Shown one piece after another: positions 10,325 to 21,714 of a stretch of 64,000 nt of DNA. A program made the translations under genes and the position numbers. Every line of letters starts with the position of its first letter. Position 1 is the first letter of the stretch. The notes beneath the pieces are model-generated. The model did not search any database. It was not told the DNA's origin and saw nothing but the letters and a program-made list of their open reading frames with translations. The DNA is from Linum tenue (lineage: Eukaryota > Streptophyta > Magnoliopsida > Malpighiales > Linaceae). Location: the NCBI GenBank assembly GCA_946122785.1, contig CAMGYJ010000008.1, forward strand, positions 20,609,475 through 20,673,474, read 5' to 3'.

Positions 10325-13116
10325 ATGGCCTCCTCCAACCAGCCCGGGTCTCCCAAGGCGACGCCCACCGAGGCGGCTCCTCCTAGCCCCGTTCCCCCCA
10401 CTACAGTGCCTCAAGGCGCGGCGCCTGCCTCCGCAGGGCCTTCAAACACCGCGCCTCAAGCCAACGCGCCTTCAGCTGCTCCTACCGCCGCTCCAGGTAC
10501 CCATGCGCTTCCTCTCCTCGATTTATGCTCCTTTTAATCTTTGCGTGTTACGTCTCGCGGCGGTTGCCCACGAATAGATAACTCACCCCCTTGCGCCTCT
10601 TGACCCCTTGCGCCTCACGTGCCATGAGCACTCCTTTCCTCTTTACCTGATTCCACATGCGCCCTCTTCTTGACCTCATCCTTTTCTGACTACCTAGGCA
10701 CCAGTGCGCCCCGCGAGTTCGTGATAAGTCAGTGGGGCAACATGTGGCCGCCTGGGTATGTACCCACGGACATCGAACAAATGTCCGAGGCGGACGCCGG
10801 GCCTCCTTACGCCTCGAAGATTCTCTACTCCCGCTTCACCTCCTTAATCCGAGCGGCCCAGATGCCTGCTGACTGGCGCTACGCGCACCCCTCGCCTGAG
10901 GCGCGCGTGGGTGTCTGTGGAGATGGCTGGGTTGGCGTGTATCAAGAGTATTTCCGCTTCGGGCTTCGGTTTCCCATCGACCCGATTCTAGAGGGCGTCC
11001 TCCATCTGTGCCACTGCTCCATCGGGCGCCTTTCCCCGGTGATTATTCTTTATACCGTCCTCTTCCGCCTCAAATGCCGTCAACACAATATCCTACCCTC
11101 CCTCAAACTATTCCAACACTTCTTCACCATCATTAGAAGTCCCAATTGCTTCAGCCTACAAAGGCGCTCCGATTTAGGGTATCATTTTATAAGTAAGGGC
11201 AAGAAAATGGGGCGCTCTTGGTTTGAATCCTTTTTCTTCGTGCGCCCTCGGGACACGCCCTTCTTCGAGAGCGGGGCCGCCGCCCGGACGCGGTGGGCTT
11301 TTGGGGATGAAGGAGAATTTAACAAGCGCCCCGTCTTGAACGAGGCAGAGGAAAACATGGCCCGGCGCCTTTCGTCCACGCCGATAAGCCTGAAGAAGGA
11401 CGACGCGTACGCCCAATACTTGGCGGAATTCTATAACGACGGTATATATAGCATTTACGTACGCCTTGGTGTCTTCTTTCTTGCGCCTTGACTGATCAAC
11501 TTCTGTATCTTCCCTTTTTTGCAGGCACTGTGTTCACCAACATATCGGATCTTATCCGATCGAAGCTCCACCTTATCCCTCCGAAGGCGCCCCGGAAACG
11601 CGGCCGAGCGGGGAAGACCATCAAGATGCCCGCTGGGGCGCCCCCATCCGCGCCGAAGAGGCCAGTGCGGGTGAGGATCATCAACAACAACAGGCCTGCG
11701 CCTGAAGAGGGCGCAGGCATTCCTGCTGCGGAAGAGGTGCCCCAATCGTCGTACAACTCTCCTCTCCTTGTGGATGAGGAGGTGGGCGCCTCCCCTGCCC
11801 ATCACAATCGCAGCGCCTCCCGATCACCTGACAACCAGGGCGCTTCACGTTCGCCGCGCAGCCAAGGCGCCACCTCTCAAACACCTACCCACGTCTCACA
11901 CTCCCAGGCGCCCGAAAAAAGGCCTGCCGAGCCCTTACTCTCCGCGGCGAAGAAAGCAAAGCTGGACCGCGTGATTGCCTCAGGCGTGCCGGCAAGCCTG
12001 GTTATGCCCAGTGTTGGGGAGCACACGGGAAGGGTCCTACCTCCATACCTGCGACCTCCATCCCGTCCCCTGGAAAAGGTTGCCGTGGGCGTCCCCGTTA
12101 GGGCGGCCAAGGATCCGGGCGCCTCGATGCAGATGATGCTATCTCATGCTGCGGTGATCGAGCGCCCTGATCACCTTAACTCCAACCGCCCCCTCCGTAC
12201 CATGGCCAACCTCAACGTGCAGGTAAGGCGTTCGTTCCCCTTGCCTACCCCCTTGCTTGTTTCGATATCTCTTGCTGTGCCTAACCTAAGTATGCCTTGT
12301 ATGTGTTAGATGATGATGCTGATCGAATCCACCGCGCGCGAGTTCGATCGCCTGGCCAAGGAGGGCTCGGCCTCGGAAAACGCCGCGGAGCGCCTACAGA
12401 ACGAGCTGCAACGTGCCAGGGAGGCGCAAGAGGCCCTGAGTAAAGAGCGGGACGAGGCGCAAAAGGAGGCCCAAGATTGGGCTGCCAAGCTATCCACCGG
12501 GCTCGAAGCTGAGCGTTCAAAGATCAAGGCCTCCGTCGAGGAGGCGTGCCAAAAGCGCTTCGACGCGCAAACTGCCACCGCCCGTGCTGAGGCGGCCGAA
12601 GTAGAGAGGGCGCTCCGGGAGGAGAAGGCGGCGCTTCAAGCTGATCGGGATAAGTACTACGCGGAGGCGCGTAGCTTTTCCGAGGAGCTGAAGAGGGCCA
12701 CCAAGGCCAAGGAGCAGGGCCAGAAGGAGCTGAAGGCGGCCAATGCCGAGGTGGAACGCCTCAGGAAGGAGCTCGCTGATTTTCCCAAGTCAGCGGCCGG
12801 GAAGAGCCTCCAAGCGGACACCGTCATTGATACGGTGAAGGTCCTTCGCGACAAGTTCAGCAAGGACGTCCCGGATGTGGAGTTCGACCCAATGGCGATG
12901 ATCATGCACATCCTCAAATTCCTCGACAGCGGCCGCAAGACCAGTGAGCTGGCGCCCATAGTGGGTTTGGACGTCCCCCCTCCGAATGTGGAGGAGGAAG
13001 ACGCCGAGAGCGGTGAAGATGAGGAGGAGGAAGAAGGAGGCGCAGGAGCTGGAGAGAGGCGTTCTCCTAGCCAGCAGGGGACGCCCGAGGGTGCGGTGCA
13101 CAGTGAGGAGGAGTGA
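10325..13116 (+). CDS. Spliced antisense gene in the Tat element (putative gypsy-type transposon domain)
   Basis: Four exons on the strand opposite to gag-pol: 10325-10496, 10698-11441, 11525-12222 and 12310-13116. All three introns have GT-AG ends (the third donor is CAG|GTAAGG) and every junction phase agrees (1, 1, 0), giving an uninterrupted 806-aa product. Exon 1 is a Pro/Ala-rich N-terminus. Exon 2 carries a globular region (PREFVISQWGNMWPPGYVP, then GLRFPIDPILEGVLH) that resembles the plant family described as putative gypsy type transposon (PF04195); this is from memory, not a search. Exon 3 is basic and disordered. Exon 4 is a long Ala/Glu/Lys/Arg coiled coil of about 180 residues ending in an acidic Glu-rich tail. 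Function unknown. Antisense ORFs between pol and the 3' LTR are known in some Tat-group elements. Confidence 0.75.
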
Positions 13117-13369
13117 TAGGGCGCTTGTGCCATTTTTCGTTCCTTGCACTAGTTTTATTCCCTTGTATTTTATTTCTGTCCCGTGTCCGAACTGGTGTCA
13201 AGTTGCTCGTTTTTTTTTTTTTTTTAATGAATGCCTCGCCGAGGCGCCTATCTTATCCTTTTATTCGTCTGTCCGGAAGGCGCTTGCAAACCGTATTGCT
13301 CCACCCGAGCCAAGTGAGATTTGCAGACTAAACCCTTACGCCACGTCACAGGGGATCGATCTGTCGGGC

Positions 13370-13640
13370 GCATAGTTTTGGGCGCTTCAAACAACCATTC
13401 GTGTGGGCGCATAAGTTAGGGGCGCTTTAATTAACCTGCTTCGCGGGCGCATGAATTAGGGCGCTTTACCTAGCCGACTTTGCCATGGGCTATTCTTTAA
13501 GGCGCGAAAGTAGGGCGCATTTCAGTAATCATAAGTACGATATTCTTAAGGCGCGAAAGTAGGGCGCTTTGCAGTAGACATATTACTATCCAAGGTGCAA
13601 AAGGAGGGCGCTTTACAATAATTTCCTTTGGTGTGTGGGG
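13370..13640. repeat. Degenerate tandem repeats in the Tat 3' region
   Basis: About six imperfect units of 45-60 bp share the core gggcgcat(a)a(g/a)tta(g)ggcgcttt followed by a variable AT-rich part. They lie between the pol stop and the end of the antisense gene. Hypervariable tandem repeats in this position are known for Tat/Ogre retrotransposons and can seed satellites. Confidence 0.7.
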
Positions 13641-13742
13641 TGGCACACCTTGCAGTAATAATAACCCCCTTTCACAATTCCTCTAACTTACCCTCATTCT
13701 CGGGTCAAAATGTTGAGCCTTCCTCCTCTTGCTGTCGACGCC

Positions 13743-16700
13743 CTACCCAGAAGCGCCCCCAATTTCCTTCTCGTGGTACACCTTGAGGTTCTGCGCATTC
13801 CATGTCCGCTTGACAGCCTTGCCCCCCATGCGTTCCAATTTAAACGTGGCTGGACCCACTACCTCCCGAACGCGGTACGGGCCTTTCCACTTGGGAGCCA
13901 ACTTTCCTTCGGACGCGTTTGGGCGAAAGTCTCGCCGTAACACCAAGCCTCCAAGGCGTATCTGGTGAGGTTGCATCTTGCGGTTGTAGTACTTGGCCAC
14001 CTGTTGCTTCATGGCCTCGAGCCTTACGGAGGCAATGTCCCTGCGTTCCTCCAGCATGTCCAGGTCATGTACACGCTCCTCCCCATTTGCCGATCCTTCA
14101 AACTCTGCGACTCGATATGTCGAAAACCGCATTTCGACTGGGAGGACAGCTTCGCTGCCATAAGTCAACGCGAACGGAGTCTCCCCGGTTGCCACCTTGT
14201 GCGTGGTTCTATGCGCCCACAGCACTCCCGGGAGCTCCTCTACCCATCTCCCCTTAGCTTCTAGCAGTCGCGTGTGCAGCCCATGTAGGATGCTTTTGTT
14301 AGCCGCCTCGGCCTGGCCGTTGGCTTGGGGGTAGGCCACTGAGGAGAAGCGGAGTACGACCCCCTGTTCGTCGCAAAATTCGATGAACTGTCGACAATCG
14401 AACTGCTTGCCATGGTCGGCCACGATGGACTCGGGTAACCCAAACCGCGAGAAGATATTCCTGGTTGTGAACTTTCTGACTTGGGCCTGGGTGATGGTGG
14501 CCAATGGTTCAGCCTCCACCCACTTCGAGAAGTAGTCGACAGCCACGATGAGGTACTTCATCTGCCCGGGTGCCTTGGGGAAGGGCCCTAGCAGATCCAT
14601 TCCCCATTGCGAGAACGGCCACGCGCCAACGTTGCCCCTCATGGGCGCCTGGGGGAGGTGTACGTCGTGAGAATGAATTTGGCATTGATGGCAGCTTTCC
14701 ACGTGCTTCTTGGCGTCCTTCCTAATGGTGGGCCAATAATAACCTTGCCGCAACAACAATTTCTCGAGGCTTCTTGCGCCTGCATGCATGCCGCAAGCAC
14801 CCTGATGAACCTCGGCTATCGCCTTTTCCCCCTCCGCCTCCGTGAGGCACCTTAGATACGCCCCTGAGTGCGAGCGTTTGTACATCTGCCCCTCCAAGAT
14901 CGCACAGCGCGCCGCCTTTCTCCGAACTTGCCAAGCCTGCCTGGCGTCTTCCGGGACCATGCCATGGAGTAGGTACGCCCTGATAGGAGCCATCCACCCT
15001 TCTTCTTCACTACCCTGCTCTCCGATCACCCCCACCATGGGCTCCCCTGTGGGGTGTTCTTTTGAGACGATCACGTGCCTTTCGGTCTCGAAGTCGGTGG
15101 CCGTTGCGAGCTTCGACAACGCGTCCGCGTGGGCATTCTCTTCCCTTGGGACATGCGTGAAGTCTACCTGCTCGAACCAGGAGCGCATCCCCTCAATCCT
15201 TTTAAGGTGTGCGCTCAACGCCTCCTCCTTGACTTCGAATATGCCATTCAGTTGGTTCACCACCAAAGCCGAGTCGGAACGCACCTGGATCCGCCGCGCC
15301 CCCAGCTCACGCGCCGTGTTCAGTCCCGCTATTACCGCCTCATATTCCGCCGCATTGTTGGTCTTTAGAGATGAGAATCGGAGCGCCACCTCATGCATAA
15401 CACCCATGGGGTTGATGACTACTATTCCTGCTCCTGCTCCTACCCGACTAGCCGCCCCATCGACGTAGACCTGCCAACTTTCATTCACCCCTTCCTCCTT
15501 GCTCACCACACCCTCCGCCGCGAAATCGGCCAGTACCTGCGCCTTGATCGCCGGGCGGGGCGCATACTTGATGTCGTATTCGCTTAGTTGTACCGCCCAT
15601 TTTACCATACGCCCCGCGACATCCATAGATCCCAGCGTGCTCCTTAACGGCAAGTTGGTGAGCACCACCACTGTGTGCGCTTGGAAGTACGGGCGCAACT
15701 TCTCGGCCGCGGCGACTACAGCCAAGGCCGCCTTTTCTATTGGCGCGTAACGCGTCTCGGGACCCGTCATCACCCTGCTCACGTAATATACTGGCCGCTC
15801 GTCTCCATCAGCCGTGGCCCTTGATACGAGCACCGCGCTCACTGCCGTCCGCGAAACCGCGATATATAGGTACAGCACCTCTCCGGCTCGAGGCGCCGTC
15901 ATCACTGTGGGTGAAACCAACAGGCTCTTCAACTCCTCAAAGGCGTCGTCACATTCCTCTGTCCATTTGAAACGCGCCGCCCTCTTCAACACCCTAAAGA
16001 AGGGCGCGCCCTTGTCGGCTGACCGTGGGATAAACCGTCCCAGAGCCGCCAGGCGCCCGTTCAGACTCTGCACTTCCCGTGGCGTCCTTGGAGGTTCGAG
16101 GCGCCTGATTGCCTCAACCTGCTTAGGGTTGGCTTCAATCCCCCTCTTGGTTATCATGAACCCCAGGAACTTGCCTGCCTCCGCGCCGAAGACGCATTTG
16201 AGGGGGTTCAGGCGAAGGGAGTGGGAACGCATGGTCTCGAAAGTTTCCCTTAGGTCTCTCAGGTGGTCCTCTCTCTTCTTACTCTTGACCACCAGGTCAT
16301 CCACGTACGCCTCCACGTTCCTCCCGAGCTGCCTCTGAAAAACGGTGTTTACCATGCGTTGGTACGTCGCTCCCGCGTTCTTCAGCCCGAAGGACATGAC
16401 CTTGTAGCGAAAGTTTCCGAATGATGTCATGAACGCCGTCTTCTCCCTGTCTTCTTCGCACATGAGGATTTGGTGGTACCCGGAAAACATGTCTAAAAAG
16501 CTCAGCGCCTCGTGGTAGGCGGTGGCGTCCACCAATTGGTCGATGCGTGGCATGGGATACGTGTCCGCGGGGCACACTCGGTTTAGACTCGTGTAGTCAA
16601 CACACATCCTCCAGTCGCCCAGTGCCTTTGGGACCAGCACTACATTCGACAGCCAAGTGGTATACTTGGCCTCCTCCACGAACCCTGCGTCCAGCAATTT

Positions 16701-17318
16701 CCCCACTTCTCTTCGCAGCGCCTCCTCTTTTTCCTCCGAAAGCGGCCTCCTTTTCTGTTGCACAGGGCGCACGCCCTTCTCCACCGAGAGGCGGTGCACC
16801 GCCACCTCTGGGCTCACTCCAGGCATTTCACGGGCGCTCCATGCGAACAGATCCGCAAACTCCCTCAACAGCTCGACCAGCGACTCAACCGCCTCACCAC
16901 TGGTATGGGCAGAGATGCGCACGCACCTCTCCGGACGACTCTCATCTAAAGGAACCTGTATTTCGGCGTCCGCAGCTTCCGCCCGCGGTAGGTCTTCGGG
17001 CCGCACGTCAATGTTGTACAACCGCATCCTTTTTATGTGACGCGCCTCCCTGGACGCCTCGCCCCTCGACACCCCCACTCCTTTCGGTGTGACAAACTTC
17101 AAGACCTGGTGGCACGTCGAGGCCACCCCGTTGAATAGCGCCAGGAGCGGGCGCCCCAATATGGCGTTATAGTTGGATGGGCAATCCACTATGCCAAAAT
17201 CGACAGTATGCGTTACTCTGTGCTCCTCCTCCCCCAACGTCACGGGCAGGCTCACACGCCCCACGACCCGCGCTGGCACTCCCGAAAACCCGACCAAGAC
17301 CGTATCGGCCGGGCGCAC
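13743..17318 (-). CDS. Tat pol: protease end, RT, RNase H, aRNase H, integrase
   Basis: One uninterrupted frame of about 1190 codons. Counted from 17336 (the first six residues come from the nested LTR), the order is: end of protease (NAILGRPLL, ~57-65); reverse transcriptase (~215-395) with YVDDL at 344-348; an original RNase H (~480-600) in which the first catalytic Asp is lost (YIAVSRTAVSAVLV); a second, archaeal-type RNase H (~620-745) with Asp in VYVDGA, Glu in NNAAEYEA and Asp in RSDSAL and HADAL; and integrase with an HHCC zinc finger (CHQCQ), WGMDLLG, ADHGKQF and GQAEAANK. Dual RNase H is the Tat hallmark. Intact apart from the nested insertion, which separates it from the DTGS part of protease. 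The many plus-strand ORFs here are shadows. Confidence 0.92.
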   Translation of the reverse strand: MRPADTVLVGFSGVPARVVGRVSLPVTLGEEEHRVTHTVDFGIVDCPSNYNAILGRPLLALFNGVASTCHQVLKFVTPKGVGVSRGEASREARHIKRMRLYNIDVRPEDLPRAEAADAEIQVPLDESRPERCVRISAHTSGEAVESLVELLREFADLFAWSAREMPGVSPEVAVHRLSVEKGVRPVQQKRRPLSEEKEEALRREVGKLLDAGFVEEAKYTTWLSNVVLVPKALGDWRMCVDYTSLNRVCPADTYPMPRIDQLVDATAYHEALSFLDMFSGYHQILMCEEDREKTAFMTSFGNFRYKVMSFGLKNAGATYQRMVNTVFQRQLGRNVEAYVDDLVVKSKKREDHLRDLRETFETMRSHSLRLNPLKCVFGAEAGKFLGFMITKRGIEANPKQVEAIRRLEPPRTPREVQSLNGRLAALGRFIPRSADKGAPFFRVLKRAARFKWTEECDDAFEELKSLLVSPTVMTAPRAGEVLYLYIAVSRTAVSAVLVSRATADGDERPVYYVSRVMTGPETRYAPIEKAALAVVAAAEKLRPYFQAHTVVVLTNLPLRSTLGSMDVAGRMVKWAVQLSEYDIKYAPRPAIKAQVLADFAAEGVVSKEEGVNESWQVYVDGAASRVGAGAGIVVINPMGVMHEVALRFSSLKTNNAAEYEAVIAGLNTARELGARRIQVRSDSALVVNQLNGIFEVKEEALSAHLKRIEGMRSWFEQVDFTHVPREENAHADALSKLATATDFETERHVIVSKEHPTGEPMVGVIGEQGSEEEGWMAPIRAYLLHGMVPEDARQAWQVRRKAARCAILEGQMYKRSHSGAYLRCLTEAEGEKAIAEVHQGACGMHAGARSLEKLLLRQGYYWPTIRKDAKKHVESCHQCQIHSHDVHLPQAPMRGNVGAWPFSQWGMDLLGPFPKAPGQMKYLIVAVDYFSKWVEAEPLATITQAQVRKFTTRNIFSRFGLPESIVADHGKQFDCRQFIEFCDEQGVVLRFSSVAYPQANGQAEAANKSILHGLHTRLLEAKGRWVEELPGVLWAHRTTHKVATGETPFALTYGSEAVLPVEMRFSTYRVAEFEGSANGEERVHDLDMLEERRDIASVRLEAMKQQVAKYYNRKMQPHQIRLGGLVLRRDFRPNASEGKLAPKWKGPYRVREVVGPATFKLERMGGKAVKRTWNAQNLKVYHEKEIGGASG

Positions 17319-18748
17319 TGACACGCTATGACACAACTCCTAACAATGGCCAAGTGTAACCAATGAAAGGGACTGCAGTATAGTGGCTCAAGTAATAAAT
17401 ATCGAATCCACGGGTCTCTAGAGTTACTATTACTCAGCTTCAGTTCATTATCTAGCAAAACAGATTAAGATGAAAGAACTAAAACTACTCTAGCAAACTA
17501 CAGTTAAAGTTAATCTAATTACAGGTTGGGAACTCACTTAGGTATGATTCCCCCTAGCCACTAGCCAGATTAACGATTGATGATCTCTAACTTGTTTCAC
17601 TTTCATTCACAATGCGGAGAATCCTTGACTAGACCTTGAGTCTCGACTAAAGGAACAAGGCCCTCTTGAGTCAATTGCCTAGAGGGACGTATCCTTCTCT
17701 AGAACAATCGATCAAGGCGTTCTGAACTAGACTCCCTCTATCGAATGAGGTTCTCAATCGATACAAAGCAGTGAATCAACCCTCGACTAAAGCAATTGAT
17801 CCACTACTATCAATCTATGGTGCTCTATTGACCTAATCAGGTATTCGCTCTCATAGGATCAAAGCAGAATCAATAATCTCGACTAAAGCAGAATTGAATC
17901 ATGAAAACATGCATAGATTGAATATGAACTCAAGATTATCAAGTCAAAGTACTCATACAATCATCCAATCAAACAGACATAGCTAGGGTTCCTCAAAACC
18001 TAAGTGAAGGGAAGTTACTCCATAGAGAAGAGAGAGACTGCAGTAAGAATCTTCAGATGATCAGTCTTCAAGTCCGGGCTTGTTCCTCGAGCTTCCAAGG
18101 CGAAGAAATCCTCCAATTCCACTCCAAGAATGCCCTCAAATCGTTCTCTCTCTCTTTGGTTCGTCCCTTGGGTGTTTGGGATCCAAAACCCAGCTCTCCC
18201 CCTCCTTTGGCTCGAATTTGGGTTAAAAAACCCGATTCTGGGCAAAACACGGTCGAGGGCACGGCCGTGCTTTGCCTCAGCCCGCCCGTGTTTTCAGCTC
18301 GAGTTGGCCAAACTCAAATCAGCTCTCGGCAGTAAAAACACGGTCACAGAACACGGCCGTGTTCTGAAGGCCTACTGCCCGTGTTTTCACTGCCGAGCCT
18401 GTTCAATGCTTCGTTTCTCCCTCGTCCGGACTCCGAATCAGTCGCTGTTTGATCTCAGACGCTCGTAGTCTCGTCCTCTTTCATTTCATAACAAGCTTGC
18501 ATGATTCTTTGTTCATGAAGTGAGGTAGAAATCCATTCTTCTTCAGGTCATACCCGAGTTTCTTCTCCCGAATCGTCAATTGATCTCTGATTGACTTGAA
18601 ACTTGCGCCTATGCTTCACTTTATGTGCTAGGACCTGAAATGTGACAAAGGAACACAACCTAGCATAAAATAGGCCAAAGACACGGTAATTCAAGCTCAA
18701 ACAATCAAGAAACAAAAGGGGAAAACATGTGCAAATGACGGTCTATCA
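17319..18748 (-). repeat. Nested element 3' LTR
   Basis: 1430 bp, matching 21851-23280 at offset 4532. It contains a compound palindrome at 18325-18397: a 19-bp stem around the perfect 16-bp palindrome GAACACGGCCGTGTTC (18349-18364). ORFs inside are not genes. Confidence 0.93.
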
Positions 18749-20577
18749 AACTCCCCCACACTTAACCGTTTGCTTGTCCCCAAGCAAACCAAGTCAGACA
18801 CTAGGTAAGCTTAAATATTTCAATCAACCAACATTGGGGACAAGTCATAAAGGCACAAAACACGTGAATCGCACTGGTTTTCAAACATCAATACATGCAC
18901 AACCTCAATAACAACCTGGACAACCACCACAAAGGACATTCGAGTGCAGCAAATCGAGTAAAGGAAGAGTCTCCCGTCTGTTCACTGGCCAACCTAGACT
19001 TGATTCAACCACTTACTCAAAACAGTCAGCTCATGCATCCAACTCAAGACATCATAATAGAGACTGAGCAATCTAGGTCCTCACCGGGGTACAAGAGCAT
19101 ATAGAAAATGAAAATGAATCACTCACTCTCGACCAGTGGGGTCAGGACAATTTGATGCGAAAGATGCGCATGCTATTTCTCTCAATACCTATCATCTCTT
19201 CACCATGATGGCAGCCTCTAAATGCTAGAGTTCACATGTGGGGTGTCACCACTAACTAATCAGGAGGTCTTAGACACAGGTTCAAATGACTGGCTAGGGT
19301 CTTGGACATGGGGAAAAGGCCTTTTAAGTGGTGGAAGTATTCATAGCAAAAGGTTCCACATTTTCCAAACACACAATCACAGTCAAACAACCCGGTATTT
19401 TCTTTCTGCTATTCTGCATTACTCAATATCTTAAGAGCACAAGAGCGAAGGAGGCATAAACATCAGTATTTCCAAGCCAGACTGCTAAGAAACACTACTT
19501 ACTGGGCATTATTCAGATTTTTAGTAGTGGCTCTCTTTTGCTTTCAATTTTTTTTCTTTGTTTTTCTTTCATTTTTCTTTTCATTTCTTAAGAGAGCCAC
19601 CACTCCTGCACATATTTCAAACATCCGCCCAACTTTTAAGCACTACCTCCAACACTCACATAGACTTTAGCAGAAACAGCAGAGAATTTATAAAAACCAC
19701 ACTGTGGAACCTTCTACAAGATGCAACAAGGGTGATTTTTTCCATTATAGACCAAAAGAAAGGATAACACACGGCTCAAAGGGGCTGACTAGGGGATATG
19801 ACACATCAGGACAGTCAGTTTTGGGCGTGGGCTAATCCTATGCCCCCATCATTTTAGCTAGTGACAACGTGAATGCTACACATCATGGAAGAGGGATCTA
19901 TCGCACAAGAAAGAAACGAGCAGGCTCAAATCTCACATGGCTACCTATATGCTCTATCTCACATTTTGATACCCTGAACTAGATGCATAAACGACTGTCA
20001 AGAACAAGTAATCAGATCAAGTCAGATCAAGTCACAGTTGGCAAGCAAACAGTTGAAAAACTGAACCCCTACATCGTTCTACTGCACATCTCAGTCCTCA
20101 TCATAGGTTGTCCTAGTCGCAAACAAGTTGGCATGCATTAATCCGAAAACCAATCAACTCATCTATCAAAACACAGTGCCAATATGATCAAACAGCAGTA
20201 CTTGGAGCCCTCAAATCGTAAGATTCGGACAGCGGACTAGGCTCCAAGCACCATCATAATTATTCCAACCGAGGCAAAACATCCCCCCACACTTAAGCAC
20301 GACATTGCCCTCAATGGAGTAGAGGGAGAGATAAGGGGAACGATGTTACCGGGTCAAGGGTGAATGATGGTGGACGAGGCAGGCGGTGCATTCTATGAGG
20401 AGAGAGTGGTTGAAACACAAACACCACACAAAATCTCACAAAGGTTGAGTTATGGAATCTAAAATCAAAGAACAAAACTGACTCAACCGAAGAGAAATAG
20501 GGAAAGAAATGCAAACCGACTGGTTGGGTTGCCTCCCAACAAGCGCTTCTTTCACGTCGTGAGCCGGACGATGACTC
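18749..20577. other. Non-coding 3' internal region of the nested element
   Basis: No protein-coding signal. It carries two copies of a cccccacacttaa motif (18751 and 20283). Near 20524-20545 is the reverse complement of a gcttgttgggaggcaacccaa segment, which I recognise as common in Athila-like 3' regions. Confidence 0.5.
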
Positions 20578-21714
20578 CTAAGTTTCGGTCCATGCTAGAA
20601 CCTCTTTGAAGTTGAGGTTCTCGTCAATGAGGTGGAGTCTCAAGTCACGAGCATGTGGTGTGGCAGGTGATGAAGGCTCGTGTACTTGATGCAGATGAAG
20701 TCTCCACCCTCGAGACCTCTTCTTCTCTTCTCTCGTCTCATTGCCCCAAACCAGATAAGACAGCATCGATTGGCCACCATCGCGTCCACCAAGAGGGACC
20801 GATGTCGATGTGGCCTTGGTCTGGCAAAGAGACACTGCAAATGGGTCCTTGCTGAGCAATTCCTCGAAGTTTGGTGGAGATATCACATGTAACTCATGGC
20901 CGGTGCAAGCCTCTTCCACCTCAACTTCGTCCTCGGCCTGGACGCCAATTGCTCCTTCAACCTCCCTTTCTTCTTCATGTGGTATCACCCCTGGGAAATG
21001 ATCAAGAACTACTCCAGCTTCACTTTCGTCATCCTCCACAACCTCTTTCTGCACCCTTTCTTGCTCTTCTTCTTCTAGCACGGATTGGAGAGCAAGTTGC
21101 CAAGCAATTTCTTTCATGAGATCTTCTTGCATCTCCTCACTCATGCCCACCTCTTCGAAGCTCAGTGTGGGATGTGGGAAAGGGTGGTCGGCTACGACAG
21201 GACATTCCTGATCATGATCATCCCGGGAGCTCTCCGTGACAACTTCTGTGTGCTCCACAATGTCCTTGTAGCCTTCTTCTTCCTCCTCCTCTTCTTGTAT
21301 GGTAGCAGAAGGGTGATCTTGAGCAAGTTGTGCACAAACTTGCTCAACCCACTCTGTTTGCTTCGCTGAGCGTTGAACAGCCTCCTCCATATCACGGAGA
21401 TATGAGGGATCGGAAGAGGGAAGGGCTTGGATTTGATGATCCATCCTGGAGCATATTCTCTCAGAGGCTCGAGTAAACTGCTCCAGGAGTAACTCCAGCT
21501 CCGATGGCCCTTCTGGTTGTGGGAGAAATTCTTCTTGATAATGAGGTTGTTCTTGATATGCCCAGGGGTCCGGTTGTTCTCCGTAGTAAGGGGGTTGGTA
21601 CTGGAACCCGAATCCATAGTCTTCTCCTCCTTGATTGCTCCAGGGGGTCTCGGGGTAATACCACTCGGGTGGTGGTGGATACCCCCAATGATTGGAGAAG
21701 CCATGAGGATCCAT
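20578..21714 (-). CDS. Acidic ORF of the non-autonomous Athila-like element
   Basis: An intact 378-aa frame, the only substantial one in the nested element. The N-terminus (about 80 residues) is rich in Pro, Tyr, Gln and Trp (WGYPPPPEWYYPETPW, YQPPYYGEQPDPWAY). A predicted helical stretch follows (~85-140: ELELLLEQFTRASERICSRM). The middle is strongly acidic with runs of Glu, and the C-terminus is basic (EEKKRSRGWRLHLHQVHEP). No zinc knuckle, protease or polymerase motif is visible. It may be a gag-like or accessory protein that helps packaging or mobilisation by autonomous partners; that is inference. It starts 112 bp inside the primer-binding site, as a first ORF would. Confidence 0.7.
   Translation of the reverse strand: MDPHGFSNHWGYPPPPEWYYPETPWSNQGGEDYGFGFQYQPPYYGEQPDPWAYQEQPHYQEEFLPQPEGPSELELLLEQFTRASERICSRMDHQIQALPSSDPSYLRDMEEAVQRSAKQTEWVEQVCAQLAQDHPSATIQEEEEEEEGYKDIVEHTEVVTESSRDDHDQECPVVADHPFPHPTLSFEEVGMSEEMQEDLMKEIAWQLALQSVLEEEEQERVQKEVVEDDESEAGVVLDHFPGVIPHEEEREVEGAIGVQAEDEVEVEEACTGHELHVISPPNFEELLSKDPFAVSLCQTKATSTSVPLGGRDGGQSMLSYLVWGNETREEKKRSRGWRLHLHQVHEPSSPATPHARDLRLHLIDENLNFKEVLAWTET

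Noticed and set aside
13370..13640. Regularly spaced repeats resembling a CRISPR array
   Set aside because: The genome is a plant's, the units are degenerate and the position is the tandem-repeat region typical of Tat elements.
13919..17092. Many long plus-strand ORFs opposite to the Tat pol gene
   Set aside because: They are GC-rich shadows of the intact minus-strand pol frame and carry no domains; the minus-strand frame has every expected RT, RNase H and integrase motif.
18015..18468. ORFs inside the 1430-bp LTR, repeated at 22547-23000
   Set aside because: Identical copies in both LTRs with no domain; they are LTR sequence, not genes.
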